Origin: an uncultured Acidobacteriota bacterium
GTDB lineage: Bacteria > Acidobacteriota > Blastocatellia > Pyrinomonadales > Pyrinomonadaceae
DNA: 64,000 nt
Assembly: GCA_937873515.1 (NCBI GenBank)
Contig: CALMYB010000017.1
Coordinates: 62,001 to 126,000 of the forward strand
Reading direction: 5' to 3'
Shown here: positions 34,310 to 43,365 of the stretch, piece after piece
Layout of the letters: every line of letters starts with the position of its first letter
Numbering within the stretch: position 1 is the first letter of the stretch
Position numbers and translations under genes: made by a program
The notes under the pieces: generated by a model
What the model was told of the DNA's origin: nothing
What the model saw: the letters and a program-made list of their open reading frames with translations, nothing else
Databases searched by the model: none

Positions 34310-36517
34310 ATGATCCGGATCGAAGACGTTATCGAGACCGTTACGACGAATCGGCCTGACGCCGACGTCGATCTGATCCGGCGCGCATATCTTTTCTCCG
34401 CTCTTCATCACAAAGGTCAAACGCGCGCATCCGGCGAACCGTACCTTGTCCATCCGCTGGAAGTTGCCGAGATCCTTGCCGAGATGCGGCTTGACGAGGT
34501 CAGTGTTTCGACAGGGCTGCTGCACGACGTCGTCGAGGACACGCTGGTCGATCTCGACACGATCAAGGCCTATTTCGGCGAAGAGATCACACATCTCGTT
34601 GACGGACTTACGAAGATCGCTCACATCAGCGACCTTTCGAAAGAACGCCAGCAGGCCGAGAACGTCCGCAAGATGGTGCTCGCGATGATAACGGATGTTC
34701 GGGTCGTGCTTATCAAGCTTGCCGATCGTCTGCACAATATGCGGACGATGGAATTCCTGAAACCGGAGAAGCGCGCTCGGATATCCCAGGAGACCCTCGA
34801 CATTTATGCGCCTATCGCCCACCGGCTCGGAATGGGTAAGATGCGCAGCGAACTGGAGGATCTCTCGTTCAAGAACCTTCATCCGGACGAATACAAACGC
34901 CTTTCCGATATCGTCGAAGCCCGTCGGCCCGAACTCGAAGCGACCCTCGCCCGAATACAAGAGACGATCGAAACGAAGCTCAAAGAGAATGATGTTCCGT
35001 TCGTCTCGGTCGAGGGCCGTGTGAAGCGTTTGTATTCGCTCTGGAAGAAGCTTAAGAAGCAAAAGATCCACATCGAGCAGGTCTATGACCTGATAGCCGC
35101 ACGCATCATCACGCCGAACGATCGAAAATACTGCTATCTTGCATTGAGCGTCGTACACGACATTTGGACGCCGGTGCCGGAGCGTTTTAAGGATTGGATC
35201 GCCATCCCGAGGGATAACTTGTATCGGTCGCTCCACACCTCGGTGATCAGCGGCAGCGGACAGGCCTTCGAGGTGCAGATCCGCACAGAGGAGATGCACC
35301 ACATCGCCGAAGAGGGCGTTGCTGCTCACTGGAAATACAAAGAAAGCTCTTTAGGTTCAAGCGAGGATGACGAAAGCCTTGATGAACTAAGAAAGACGGT
35401 CGAAAAGCTTCTGCTTCCGCTGGTCGAGACCACCGAGGATAACGAGAACTCTGAAGATTTTATCGAATCTTTGAAACTCGATCTCTTCCCGAAGGATGTT
35501 TATGCGTTTACGCCGATGGGAAAGGTGATTCAGCTTCCAAGAGGCTCGACACCGATCGATTTCGCGTACGCTATTCATTCGGTCGTCGGCGATACGTGTA
35601 CAGGTGCGAAGATCAACGGCCGGATCGTCCCGCTCCGCACGGAGATCCAGAACGGCGACGTCATCGAGATCCTCACGACGCAGAACTCAAAGCCCTCTCG
35701 CGACTGGCTCAATCATGTTGTTACCTCAAGGGCCCGCAACCGCATCAGACATTGGATATCAGAACAGCAGAGGCAGGAATCGGTCGATATCGGGCGAAAA
35801 CTGCTCGAACGCGAGGCCGAACGTTTCCGTATCTCGGCCAAAAAGCTCGTAAATAACGAGGCCGAAATGAAGCGTATCGCGAACGACTATGGGCTCAGCC
35901 GTTCTGACGACCTTCTTGCGTCTATCGGCTACGGAAAGACGCTGCCGCGAAATGTCCTGTCAAAGTTCCTCGGCACGGAAAAGTTCGAAGAGCTTGATCC
36001 GGAGAAAAAGTCGCCTACGCGGATCTCTGCCGGCGTCAAGGCCGTAAAGAAGTTCATTGGCCTCGGTGAAGATGCGATCAGCGTCAAGGGCGTCGAGAAC
36101 CTGCTGGTAACGCGTGCGCGCTGCTGCAATCCGCTGAGAGGCGAGGACATTATCGGCTACATCTCGCTCGGGAAGGGAGTCGTCGTGCACAATAAGCGGT
36201 GCAAGAACGTGCGGCAGCTGATGGTCAACCGCGACCGGATCGTTGATGTTGAATGGGCCAAAGATCGCGACGGAGAGATCCAGTCCGTCCAGCTGCTTGC
36301 AACGACCGAGAATCGCACTGGAATGCTCGCCGGGATCACGAATGCGATCGCAGAGATCAAGACGGGAATTCGCGATGCACGCGCCAATGTGTCGAAGGAA
36401 GATATCGGACTGATCGAAGTAACGGTCGAGGTCCACGACAAGAAGCACCTCGACAAGGTGATGAGCGCCGTCCGAAGCGTGCCCGGTGTTATCGCCGTTG
36501 AGCGCACGAACGTATAA
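34310..36517 (+). CDS. relA: bifunctional (p)ppGpp synthetase/hydrolase, RelA/SpoT family
   Basis: A 735-residue protein with the full long-RSH plan. The N-terminal HD hydrolase domain is intact (H-x-D in L-L-H-D-V-V-E-D-T), so it should degrade (p)ppGpp. The synthetase domain (about 230-340; Y-R-S-L-H-T-S-V) is followed by TGS (about 390-450, D-V-Y-A-F-T-P-M-G), a helical and Cys-bearing region (A-R-C-C-N-P) and a C-terminal ACT domain (about 655-735). The frame continues to a TTG at 34292, but the ATG at 34310 is taken; neither has a clear ribosome site. An intact HD site makes it Rel- or SpoT-like rather than synthetase-only RelA. Confidence 0.95.
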   Translation: MIRIEDVIETVTTNRPDADVDLIRRAYLFSALHHKGQTRASGEPYLVHPLEVAEILAEMRLDEVSVSTGLLHDVVEDTLVDLDTIKAYFGEEITHLVDGLTKIAHISDLSKERQQAENVRKMVLAMITDVRVVLIKLADRLHNMRTMEFLKPEKRARISQETLDIYAPIAHRLGMGKMRSELEDLSFKNLHPDEYKRLSDIVEARRPELEATLARIQETIETKLKENDVPFVSVEGRVKRLYSLWKKLKKQKIHIEQVYDLIAARIITPNDRKYCYLALSVVHDIWTPVPERFKDWIAIPRDNLYRSLHTSVISGSGQAFEVQIRTEEMHHIAEEGVAAHWKYKESSLGSSEDDESLDELRKTVEKLLLPLVETTEDNENSEDFIESLKLDLFPKDVYAFTPMGKVIQLPRGSTPIDFAYAIHSVVGDTCTGAKINGRIVPLRTEIQNGDVIEILTTQNSKPSRDWLNHVVTSRARNRIRHWISEQQRQESVDIGRKLLEREAERFRISAKKLVNNEAEMKRIANDYGLSRSDDLLASIGYGKTLPRNVLSKFLGTEKFEELDPEKKSPTRISAGVKAVKKFIGLGEDAISVKGVENLLVTRARCCNPLRGEDIIGYISLGKGVVVHNKRCKNVRQLMVNRDRIVDVEWAKDRDGEIQSVQLLATTENRTGMLAGITNAIAEIKTGIRDARANVSKEDIGLIEVTVEVHDKKHLDKVMSAVRSVPGVIAVERTNV

Positions 36518-36607
36518 AATCCTGCCCTTAAACTTTCCTTTTACCCCGAGTTTTGTTACTATTTCGCTTTTGCTCAAGGCATTGGAACCGGGCAATTTAG
36601 GAGATAT

Positions 36608-36988
36608 ATGATCGAGGTTGTTGCGACAGATAAGGCACCGGGTGCGATCGGCCCGTATTCGCAGGCGATAAAGGCGAACGGAATGGTCTTTTGTTCGGGC
36701 CAGATCCCGATAGATCCGGCGACCGGGAATTTTGTATCAGAGGACGTTGCGGAGCAGACCGAACAGGTCTTGAAGAATCTTGGTGAGGTTCTTGCCGCGG
36801 CAGGTGCGAGCTTTCAAACAGTGGTCAAAACGTCGGTATTTCTTGCTGATATGAATGATTTCGCTGCGATGAATGAGGTTTACGGCCGGTATTTTGATTC
36901 GAACAAGCCGGCAAGGGCGACCGTCCAGGCCGCACGTCTGCCTCGAGATTGCCGCGTCGAGATCGACTGCATCGCGGTCGTTGAGTAA
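36608..36988 (+). CDS. ridA: RidA-family enamine/imine deaminase
   Basis: A 126-residue protein matching RidA length and motifs: A-I-G-P-Y-S-Q-A and V-F-C-S-G-Q-I-P, and near the end the conserved R-A-T-V-Q and the glutamate in C-R-V-E-I-D. It hydrolyses reactive enamines formed by PLP-dependent dehydratases such as the one at 57148. GGAG before the ATG. Confidence 0.95.
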   Translation: MIEVVATDKAPGAIGPYSQAIKANGMVFCSGQIPIDPATGNFVSEDVAEQTEQVLKNLGEVLAAAGASFQTVVKTSVFLADMNDFAAMNEVYGRYFDSNKPARATVQAARLPRDCRVEIDCIAVVE

Positions 36989-36997
36989 GGAAAAAGC

Positions 36998-37028
36998 AAA
37001 CGCCCCCATTTTTTAATGAGGGCGTTTG
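36998..37028 (-). terminator. terminator between convergent ridA and rpmB
   Basis: AAACGCCC pairs with GGGCGTTT, with CATT/AATG extending the stem after one mismatch. On the reverse strand it is followed by GCTTTTTCC, which fits a terminator for rpmB; on the forward strand the T-run is absent, so any role for ridA is weaker. Confidence 0.7.
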
Positions 37029-37063
37029 GCAACCAAAAGCTTGGCCGTTCACTCAAATATGAA

Positions 37064-37258
37064 TTACGCGGCCTTAACGATCTTTCCGGACTTGATGCAG
37101 CGTGTGCAAGCTTTTATTCGTCCGGTGCCGCCGGCAGGCAACTGAACCCGAACCGGTTGAAGATTCGGATTGAAACGACGTCGAGTCTTATTGTTCGCGT
37201 GTGAAACGTTGTTACCAAATTGCGGACCTTTTCCGCATACATCGCAGCGTTGAGCCAT
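37064..37258 (-). CDS. rpmB: 50S ribosomal protein L28
   Basis: A 64-residue zinc-ribbon form of L28: [12 protein letters not shown] at the start and [10 protein letters not shown] near the end supply four Cys ligands, with the conserved R-R-R-F-N-P-N-L-Q core between. It is alone on its strand, not with L33 as in many genomes. Confidence 0.96.
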   Translation of the reverse strand: MAQRCDVCGKGPQFGNNVSHANNKTRRRFNPNLQPVRVQLPAGGTGRIKACTRCIKSGKIVKAA

Positions 37259-37396
37259 AAGTTTAAAGCCTCCGTATCATTACGAGGAAGTATTGCTGAG
37301 TTTGTTAAAAACTCGAAAACAGATTTTATACCAGAAATAGACGGTAATAGTCAAGTTATGTTAATGACCGAAAGGTTGAAAGGAGCGAATCCCGTA

Positions 37397-38656
37397 GTGG
37401 AAAAATTTGGAAGGATCTTTTTGGTCGCGACCCTGTTCGCGATCGTGTCTGTCGTTTTTACGGCGTGCGGCGGCGGAACAAGCAGCAACAGCTCGTCCGG
37501 CGGTATGGACCCGAATGAAACGGCAGCGACCGTGAACGGCAAGGCCATCAAGAACGAAGAAGTCGAGCGCGTCTTCAAAATGCAGGCTCAGGGCCAGGAT
37601 GCGCGTATGTCGCCGCTTGAGCTTGCGAACTCAAGGCTTCAGGTGCTTTCAGGGCTGATCGAGCAGGAAGTCCTGTTCCAGAAGGCCGAGAAAGAGGGTG
37701 TCGTCCCGACGGACGAGGAAGTTACAGCCGAGCTGAACAAGCAAAAGACGCAGAGCGGCAAATCTGCCGAGCAGCTTGAGAAAGAGATGAAGGATGCAGG
37801 TATGGACGATGCGACGGTCCGCCTTCAGCTCAAGAAGACGATCGCGATCCAGAAGCTTTTCGACAAGATCACCGGCAAGATCGAGCCGCCGAAGGACAAC
37901 GAGATCGAGAAGTTCTACGAAGGCAACAAAGAAGCCTTCGTCAAGAAGAAGGGCGTCAAACTTGCCGCTATCGTGATCGATCCCGCAAATAACGGCGAAG
38001 GCGATGTTACCGTTGATCAGGCTTCGGCGATGGCCCGCGGTGACGAGATCGTGAAACAGCTTCAGGCAGGTGCGGATTTTGCGAGCGTCGCTCGTGAAAA
38101 GAGTGAGGACCAGAGCCGTTTTCAGGGCGGCGATCTTGGATATGCTTCCGAGGAAGATCTTCGGCAGACCTTTCCGGGCGATGTGGTCGAAGCTCTGATG
38201 AACCCGAAGACCGAGATCGGCAAGCTCTTCATTACGAGGGCGCAAGGCAAGTTCTTCATCTTGAAACTGCAGGAACGCAGCGACCGCGATGAAGCACTTA
38301 CGCTCGAAAGCCCCGGTGTTCGCCAGCAGGTCACGGACGCTCTGATCAGTGCAAAGAAGCAGCTCTTGCAGGCGGCGTATCAGACGATCGCGATGAGCGA
38401 AGCGAAGATCGATAATATGCTGGCCCGCAAGATCGTTAATAATCCAAACGAACTGAGCGGTGCACGTCCGGCAGGAATTGCCGCACCCGCGAATGCAAAT
38501 TCGAACGCTAACGCTAACGCGGCAGTGGCTCCGGCGAACGCTAGCGCGAACACGAACGCGAACACGAACGCCGACAAGGCAAATGCCGCTCCGAACGGCA
38601 ATGCCAAACCTGCGGCAAACGCTGCGAAACCGGCGGCGAACGCTGCAAAGAAATAG
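37397..38656 (+). CDS. SurA/PrsA-type peptidyl-prolyl isomerase lipoprotein
   Basis: A 419-residue lipoprotein chaperone. GTG at 37397, with AGGAG about 11 bases upstream, gives a proper lipoprotein signal (lipobox F-T-A-C). The long N-terminal frame upstream overlaps rpmB on the other strand and is rejected. A SurA-type N-terminal helical domain (about 40-160; motif E-E-V-E-R-V-F) and a parvulin-like PPIase domain (about 185-290; D-Q-S-R-F-Q-G-G-D-L-G-Y) follow, then a C-terminal tail of Asn-Ala repeats. It should fold exported or outer-membrane proteins. Gly-Gly-Gly after the lipid Cys is consistent with outer-leaflet tethering. Confidence 0.9.
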   Translation: MEKFGRIFLVATLFAIVSVVFTACGGGTSSNSSSGGMDPNETAATVNGKAIKNEEVERVFKMQAQGQDARMSPLELANSRLQVLSGLIEQEVLFQKAEKEGVVPTDEEVTAELNKQKTQSGKSAEQLEKEMKDAGMDDATVRLQLKKTIAIQKLFDKITGKIEPPKDNEIEKFYEGNKEAFVKKKGVKLAAIVIDPANNGEGDVTVDQASAMARGDEIVKQLQAGADFASVAREKSEDQSRFQGGDLGYASEEDLRQTFPGDVVEALMNPKTEIGKLFITRAQGKFFILKLQERSDRDEALTLESPGVRQQVTDALISAKKQLLQAAYQTIAMSEAKIDNMLARKIVNNPNELSGARPAGIAAPANANSNANANAAVAPANASANTNANTNADKANAAPNGNAKPAANAAKPAANAAKK

Positions 38657-38716
38657 CCTGCTTTGAGCCGGCCGCATACGCGTGCCGAACTTCAAAAGCA
38701 GCTTCTTAGATCCGAG

Positions 38717-38756
38717 AGGTAGAGGCGAACCGCTGCGGTTTTCTTCTACCTTTCGC
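38717..38756 (+). terminator. probable terminator after PPIase lipoprotein
   Basis: AGGTAGA pairs with TCTACCT and an inner AACCGC pairs with GCGGTT, forming a two-part stem followed by TTCGCTTGTT. The T-run is interrupted, so it is weaker than the 34234 terminator. Confidence 0.55.
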
Positions 38757-38770
38757 TTGTTATTGGTCAA

Positions 38771-40678
38771 GTGTTATTCCGTCTCTCAAATATCTCTAAA
38801 TCATACGGCGGCAACGCGATCCTCAAGGACGTCTCGTTCCAAGTGAATCCGGGCGAGAAGATCGGGCTTGTCGGCCGAAATGGTGCCGGAAAGACGACGC
38901 TCTTCAACCTTCTCACCGGCCGCGAAGCACCTGATGCCGGCGAGATCGTAAAGATGCGCGGGCTGAAACTCGGACTTCTCGAACAGCACGTCGATTTTGC
39001 TGGGAAGGAGAACGTGCACACCGCCGCTCTTTCCGCGTTCGAGCACATACACGATATCGAGAACGAGATGCGCGCTCTCGAGCGGCAGATGGAGACCGAT
39101 CATTCGGAGCCGATCCTTGAGCGATATGCGGATCTCCAAACGGCGTTCGAGCAGGCCGACGGATTTACTTACGCCGCCCGTGCCGAAGCCATTCTGCAAG
39201 GCGTCGGCTTCTCGAACGATCAGTGGGGCCTGGAGACGAACACTCTTTCCGGCGGCCAAAAGAATCGGCTTGGGATGGCGAGACTTCTGTTGTCGAATTC
39301 AGATGTTCTGCTACTCGACGAACCGACGAACCACCTCGATGTCGATGCGGTAGAATGGCTCGAAGAATACCTGACGAGCTACGCGACCGCGTACGTGATC
39401 ATCAGCCACGACCGCTATTTTCTTGATCGCACGACCGACCGCATCATCGAACTCGAAAATGGCCGTGCGGTCTCGTACAAGGGCAATTATTCGAAGTTTC
39501 TCGTCGGAAGGGAACTCCGTCGTGAACAGCAGCAGCGTGAGTATGAGAATCAGCGGTCAATGATCGCAAAGACAGAGGAATTCATTCGGCGAAACCTCGA
39601 AGGACAAAAGACAAAGCAGGCAAAATCCCGCCGCAATATGCTTGAACGGCTCGACCGGATCGAGGCCGTAAAGTCGGAAAAGAGCGGCGGCAATTTCAAG
39701 CTCAGACAGGTCGAGCGTGCGGGCAACAACGTGCTGACGACCGAAGAGCTTGCGATCGGTTACGGGTCAAAGGTGCTTGCCTCCGGGCTGAACGTCTCGC
39801 TTCATCGCGGCGGTGCCCTCGGTATTATCGGCGGGAACGGCACAGGCAAGACGACCTTATTGAAAACGCTGATCGGCGAGATCCGCGAACTCGGCGGCAA
39901 GCTTGCTTGGGGAACAAAGACGAATTTTGGTTACTACTCTCAGAATCTCGACGATCTGCACGAAGGCAACGACATCATCTCGGAACTTCGCCGCGTGGCT
40001 CCGACAGCAGAAAATGTTGAGTTGCGCTCGTTCCTCGCGCGATTTCTCTTCTTTGGCGAGGACGTTGAGAAGCGTGTTCGCGATCTTTCGGGCGGTGAAA
40101 AAGGCAGGCTTGCCCTCGCAAAACTCATCTATTCACAGAAGAATGTCCTCATCCTCGACGAGCCCACGAATCACCTCGATATTCCGGCACGCGAGGCTCT
40201 TGAGAGCGCGCTCGACGAGTATCCGGGAACGATCATCACGGTCAGCCACGATCGATATTTTTTGGATCGGATCGCAACGCAAATGCTCTCATTCGAGGCG
40301 GATGGCAGCGTGCTCGATTACGCGGGAAACTATTCGGAATTTCACGATTGGAAAGCTGCGAGGCTTCGATCGCCTGAGTATGCCGCCTCGTCACCGGACG
40401 TCAAAGCCGCCGCTGAGGAAACCAACACTATCTCCCGAGCATCAAATCTTTCAAAGAATCAGATCCAAAAGATCAAGAATCGGATAAGAGATCTGGAAAC
40501 GAGCGACATCGTAAAAGCGGAAGATGATGTTGCGAAACTCCAAGCGGAAATGACCGACGCCGCTGTGGCGGCAGACCCTGAGAAACTTCGTGAGATCGCT
40601 GAAGGACTCAATTCGGCCGAGCTCCGCGTAAAGTCTCTATATGGCGAGTGGGAAGACCTGCTCGAACAAATGAGGTAA
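38771..40678 (+). CDS. ABC-F family ATPase
   Basis: A 635-residue soluble protein with two ABC ATPase domains and no membrane part. Domain 1: Walker A G-R-N-G-A-G-K-T-T, signature L-S-G-G-Q-K-N-R. Domain 2: G-G-N-G-T-G-K-T-T, signature L-S-G-G-E-K-G-R. The linker between them carries basic helices (K-Q-A-K-S-R-R-N-M-L-E-R-L), and a C-terminal coiled coil follows (about 555-635). ABC-F proteins act on the ribosome, some giving antibiotic resistance; this subtype looks Uup/YfmR-like. GTG start. The order of nucleotide sites is normal. Confidence 0.95.
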   Translation: MLFRLSNISKSYGGNAILKDVSFQVNPGEKIGLVGRNGAGKTTLFNLLTGREAPDAGEIVKMRGLKLGLLEQHVDFAGKENVHTAALSAFEHIHDIENEMRALERQMETDHSEPILERYADLQTAFEQADGFTYAARAEAILQGVGFSNDQWGLETNTLSGGQKNRLGMARLLLSNSDVLLLDEPTNHLDVDAVEWLEEYLTSYATAYVIISHDRYFLDRTTDRIIELENGRAVSYKGNYSKFLVGRELRREQQQREYENQRSMIAKTEEFIRRNLEGQKTKQAKSRRNMLERLDRIEAVKSEKSGGNFKLRQVERAGNNVLTTEELAIGYGSKVLASGLNVSLHRGGALGIIGGNGTGKTTLLKTLIGEIRELGGKLAWGTKTNFGYYSQNLDDLHEGNDIISELRRVAPTAENVELRSFLARFLFFGEDVEKRVRDLSGGEKGRLALAKLIYSQKNVLILDEPTNHLDIPAREALESALDEYPGTIITVSHDRYFLDRIATQMLSFEADGSVLDYAGNYSEFHDWKAARLRSPEYAASSPDVKAAAEETNTISRASNLSKNQIQKIKNRIRDLETSDIVKAEDDVAKLQAEMTDAAVAADPEKLREIAEGLNSAELRVKSLYGEWEDLLEQMR

Positions 40679-40788
40679 CATCGAACGGGCGTTCTGGGCG
40701 CTTCGGCCCCTTTGACCGTGCTCCATTTTCTCGATCCCCTTTGGGGACGGAGAAATGCGAAATTCGGATTGCTTCGGGGGCTGATCTA

Positions 40789-40894
40789 GCTCCGTAGGAG
40801 CGAAATGTTTGTAGGTCGGCGCCAGCCCTTCTCGAGCGTGCGAAGCACGCGGGAATTTTAGCAGCTACAGGTGGAGCGACAGCGGAACCTGTAG
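40789..40894. repeat. intergenic repeats B and A, second locus
   Basis: Repeat B at 40789-40815 and repeat A at 40837-40894, as at 21.4-21.6 kb but in the reverse order (there A precedes B). The element lies between the ABC-F stop and the Rhs fragment, the reading frame of which is open back to 40815 and so runs through repeat A. The rest of 40679-40788 shows no gene. Confidence 0.6.
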
Positions 40895-40994
40895 TTCACA
40901 GGGCAAAACATCGCCCGGAGCGTGTGAAACGCGCGACAGCATCGCGGGGCAGGAGTATGATCTTGAGTATGGTTATAACCTTGCGGGGCAGCTT

Positions 40995-42782
40995 GTGAGC
41001 GAGAGGTATCCGAGCGGCAGGGTGGTTACGAACACCTACGATGCAAACGGCCGTCTTGCGGGCGTCGCCGACGGTTCACGCACGTATCTCTCGAACCTGC
41101 AATTCCAGGGCCTCGGCGGCAGTCTCTCGTCATTGTCGTATGGCAATGGCACGGTTCAGACGTTCGGCCTCAACGACCGTATGCAAATGATCTCGCAGGA
41201 GCTAAAACGCGGTACCGAAACCTTGCAGAAGTACGCGTATGGTTATGGCCAGTTGAACGCTTCGGGTACACTGGACACGACGAAGAATAATGGGCAGTTG
41301 TCGCAGATCGAGAGTTGGATCGGTACGGCGAAACAGTGGACGCAGAAGTTCAGTTATGACGATGTTGGGCGCTTGAAGCAGTCTGCGGAGTACAAGGGGA
41401 CGGATGGTTCGTTGACGTATCGGCAGGTGTTCGATTTCGATCGATTTGGGAATATGTATCGCAAGGCGGCGAGTAACCCATCGACGGGGCAGGCGAATCC
41501 TTTGCCTTATACGCAGATCGAGGAGAGCGATATTTCGAAGGCGACGAATCGGTTTACCACGCAGACGACGTATGACGAGGCGGGGAGTGTTGTTTCGGAT
41601 GCGAAGTTTCGCGGGATGGGTTTTGGGTACGACGCGAACGGGCGCATGGTGAAGGCTACGAAGGCGAATGTGCCGGACGCGCTTTCGGTCTATGACGCGG
41701 CGGGGATGCGTGTGGCGGAGCGTGTGAACGACGTTTGGCGTTTCAGCATCTATGACATTGGGGGTAAGATCGTCGCGGAATACGGCGGCGTTGTGGCGAC
41801 GGACGAAGGCGGCGTGAAATATCTCCTCTCAGATTGGCAAGGCTCGACGCGTGCTATGATGAGCAACGGCGGTTTTGTAAAGGCGAGGATGGACTACACA
41901 GCGTATGGCGAAGAGATCGGGGTGGGAACAGGGCTTCGCACGAACGCCCAAGGTTTTGATTCTGGGATAAACCCGCGTCAGCAATATGGCCTCACCGAAC
42001 GCGACGACGCAACGGGCCTTGATCACACCTGGTTCCGCAAGAATGAAGGCCGTGCAGGCCGTTGGACAAGCCCCGACCCTTACCTTGGCTCAATGTCGGT
42101 ATTCGATCCACAAAGCTTCAACAGATTTTCATACGTCGCCAACCAACCCACAAACTTCATCGACCCAACAGGACTTAGGATTGAACAGGTTTGTCAGTGG
42201 GTTCGCTATGGATCGGCATCCTATACCGACCCAGAGGGAATCACCCATTACATGCCTGGATTTGAGCGTCGTGAGTGCACACTAATCTATATTGTGGATG
42301 CTCCTGGCGGTTTTTCTTTTCCGATTGCTGGCGGCGACACGGGGGTGTTTGACCCAGGGAGGCCGACCGATCTTGGGCAGGATGCGCGCAATGCAACGTA
42401 CAAAACGTGTCTCAAAGATAAGGTCAGGAATCGAGTAAATGCGGTGAATCATCGACGAGATGACGAACTAAAGCGAAACATTCTCGGCTCGGTCGCTCCG
42501 TCGCCGCTGCCAGCACCGCTAGGTTGGTTTTCCCCCGTTGCAATGGCTCCCGGAGGGGTAGTGCTGCCTGACCAGACTGACGAACAGCTTACTGCGAATT
42601 ATCTAATCGGAATGTGGAACCCGAAAGACCTGGGACCTATCGGTGCGGGAGCAAATATACTTGTCGCTGGAGCAATGGAGGGGACCTACGGCTATTACAA
42701 TCACCGCAAGGCTTTAGCGCAAGCCAAAGCGATTACGGCCGCTGATAAGAAAGACTGTCTCCGCGAAGCGAACAATCAATAA
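40995..42782 (+). CDS. Rhs-repeat protein, 5'-truncated, with C-terminal module 1
   Basis: At least 595 residues of Rhs/YD repeats (units such as Y-D-A-N-G-R-L and F-D-R-F-G-N), then the Rhs core ending D-P-T-G-L (about residue 393-397), then an unrelated C-terminal module of about 195 residues. YD-type protein continues upstream of the GTG at 40995, at least to 40926 (frame E-Y-D-L-E-Y-G-Y-N-L-A-G-Q), with no start, so the gene is probably a 5'-truncated remnant. The tip module carries C-Q-W-V-R-Y-G and two Cys near C-T-L-I-Y; no toxin family is recognised. The small lipoprotein gene follows after three bases. Confidence 0.75.
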   Translation: MSERYPSGRVVTNTYDANGRLAGVADGSRTYLSNLQFQGLGGSLSSLSYGNGTVQTFGLNDRMQMISQELKRGTETLQKYAYGYGQLNASGTLDTTKNNGQLSQIESWIGTAKQWTQKFSYDDVGRLKQSAEYKGTDGSLTYRQVFDFDRFGNMYRKAASNPSTGQANPLPYTQIEESDISKATNRFTTQTTYDEAGSVVSDAKFRGMGFGYDANGRMVKATKANVPDALSVYDAAGMRVAERVNDVWRFSIYDIGGKIVAEYGGVVATDEGGVKYLLSDWQGSTRAMMSNGGFVKARMDYTAYGEEIGVGTGLRTNAQGFDSGINPRQQYGLTERDDATGLDHTWFRKNEGRAGRWTSPDPYLGSMSVFDPQSFNRFSYVANQPTNFIDPTGLRIEQVCQWVRYGSASYTDPEGITHYMPGFERRECTLIYIVDAPGGFSFPIAGGDTGVFDPGRPTDLGQDARNATYKTCLKDKVRNRVNAVNHRRDDELKRNILGSVAPSPLPAPLGWFSPVAMAPGGVVLPDQTDEQLTANYLIGMWNPKDLGPIGAGANILVAGAMEGTYGYYNHRKALAQAKAITAADKKDCLREANNQ

Positions 42783-42785
42783 GTG

Positions 42786-43358
42786 ATGTTAAGAAAGACG
42801 AGTTTGATCTTAGTATTTGCTATGGCACAAATCGGGTGCGTATCACCGATGGCGGAATCGCAAAATGGAGTAGCTCCGCGGGCGACTCCGTCCGACGAGT
42901 ATGCAGCCTTCGTAGTGAACCTTGAGACGGGAGACAAGATGCTCTCTTCAGGTGATTTCGATAAAGCCGAAACGAATTTCCAAGAAGCCAACAAGATTGC
43001 AACGAAGCACCACTGGATAAATGAAACTGTATCTTCGACTACCGAACTAGGGAAGGTCTCGGTTGCGAGACGCGATCTAACTTTGGCTGAAAAGTACTAT
43101 ACCGAAGCTGTCCGGATTTGTCAGAGCAGTCCTGAGTGTGATGTTGATCAGCTCGACGTAGCGGTAAGCTATTTAAACCTTTTCTACGTATTTCGTATAA
43201 AGACTCCTGGAGAAGCTGCTGCGGTGCTCACCCGCCTAGATTCATCCGACAAGTTTGCAAGTGGTGAGTGCGACAAATTCATCTGTGAACAGTGGAGTTG
43301 GATAGCCTCTAGCGGCGGAGACGCATCTCAGAGGCCGGAAAAGTGCAAAAGAAGGTAA
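42786..43358 (+). CDS. small TPR-like lipoprotein after Rhs module 1
   Basis: A 190-residue protein with a lipoprotein signal (lipobox Q-I-G-C, Cys18) and TPR-like helices (D-F-D-K-A-E-T-N-F-Q-E-A, L-T-L-A-E-K-Y-Y-T-E-A). Six further Cys lie in the last third. It starts immediately after the Rhs stop (ATG 42786; a GTG at 42783 is possible), where immunity genes of Rhs toxins sit. A periplasmic lipoprotein would be an atypical immunity protein unless the toxin acts in the envelope. Confidence 0.6.
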   Translation: MLRKTSLILVFAMAQIGCVSPMAESQNGVAPRATPSDEYAAFVVNLETGDKMLSSGDFDKAETNFQEANKIATKHHWINETVSSTTELGKVSVARRDLTLAEKYYTEAVRICQSSPECDVDQLDVAVSYLNLFYVFRIKTPGEAAAVLTRLDSSDKFASGECDKFICEQWSWIASSGGDASQRPEKCKRR

Positions 43359-43365
43359 AAAGCCC

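Noticed and set aside
34226-35329. Reverse-strand frame of about 365 residues
   Set aside because: Antisense to RelA/SpoT; no motifs.
37649-38770. Reverse-strand frame of about 370 residues
   Set aside because: Antisense to the PPIase lipoprotein gene, which has clear motifs and a signal peptide.
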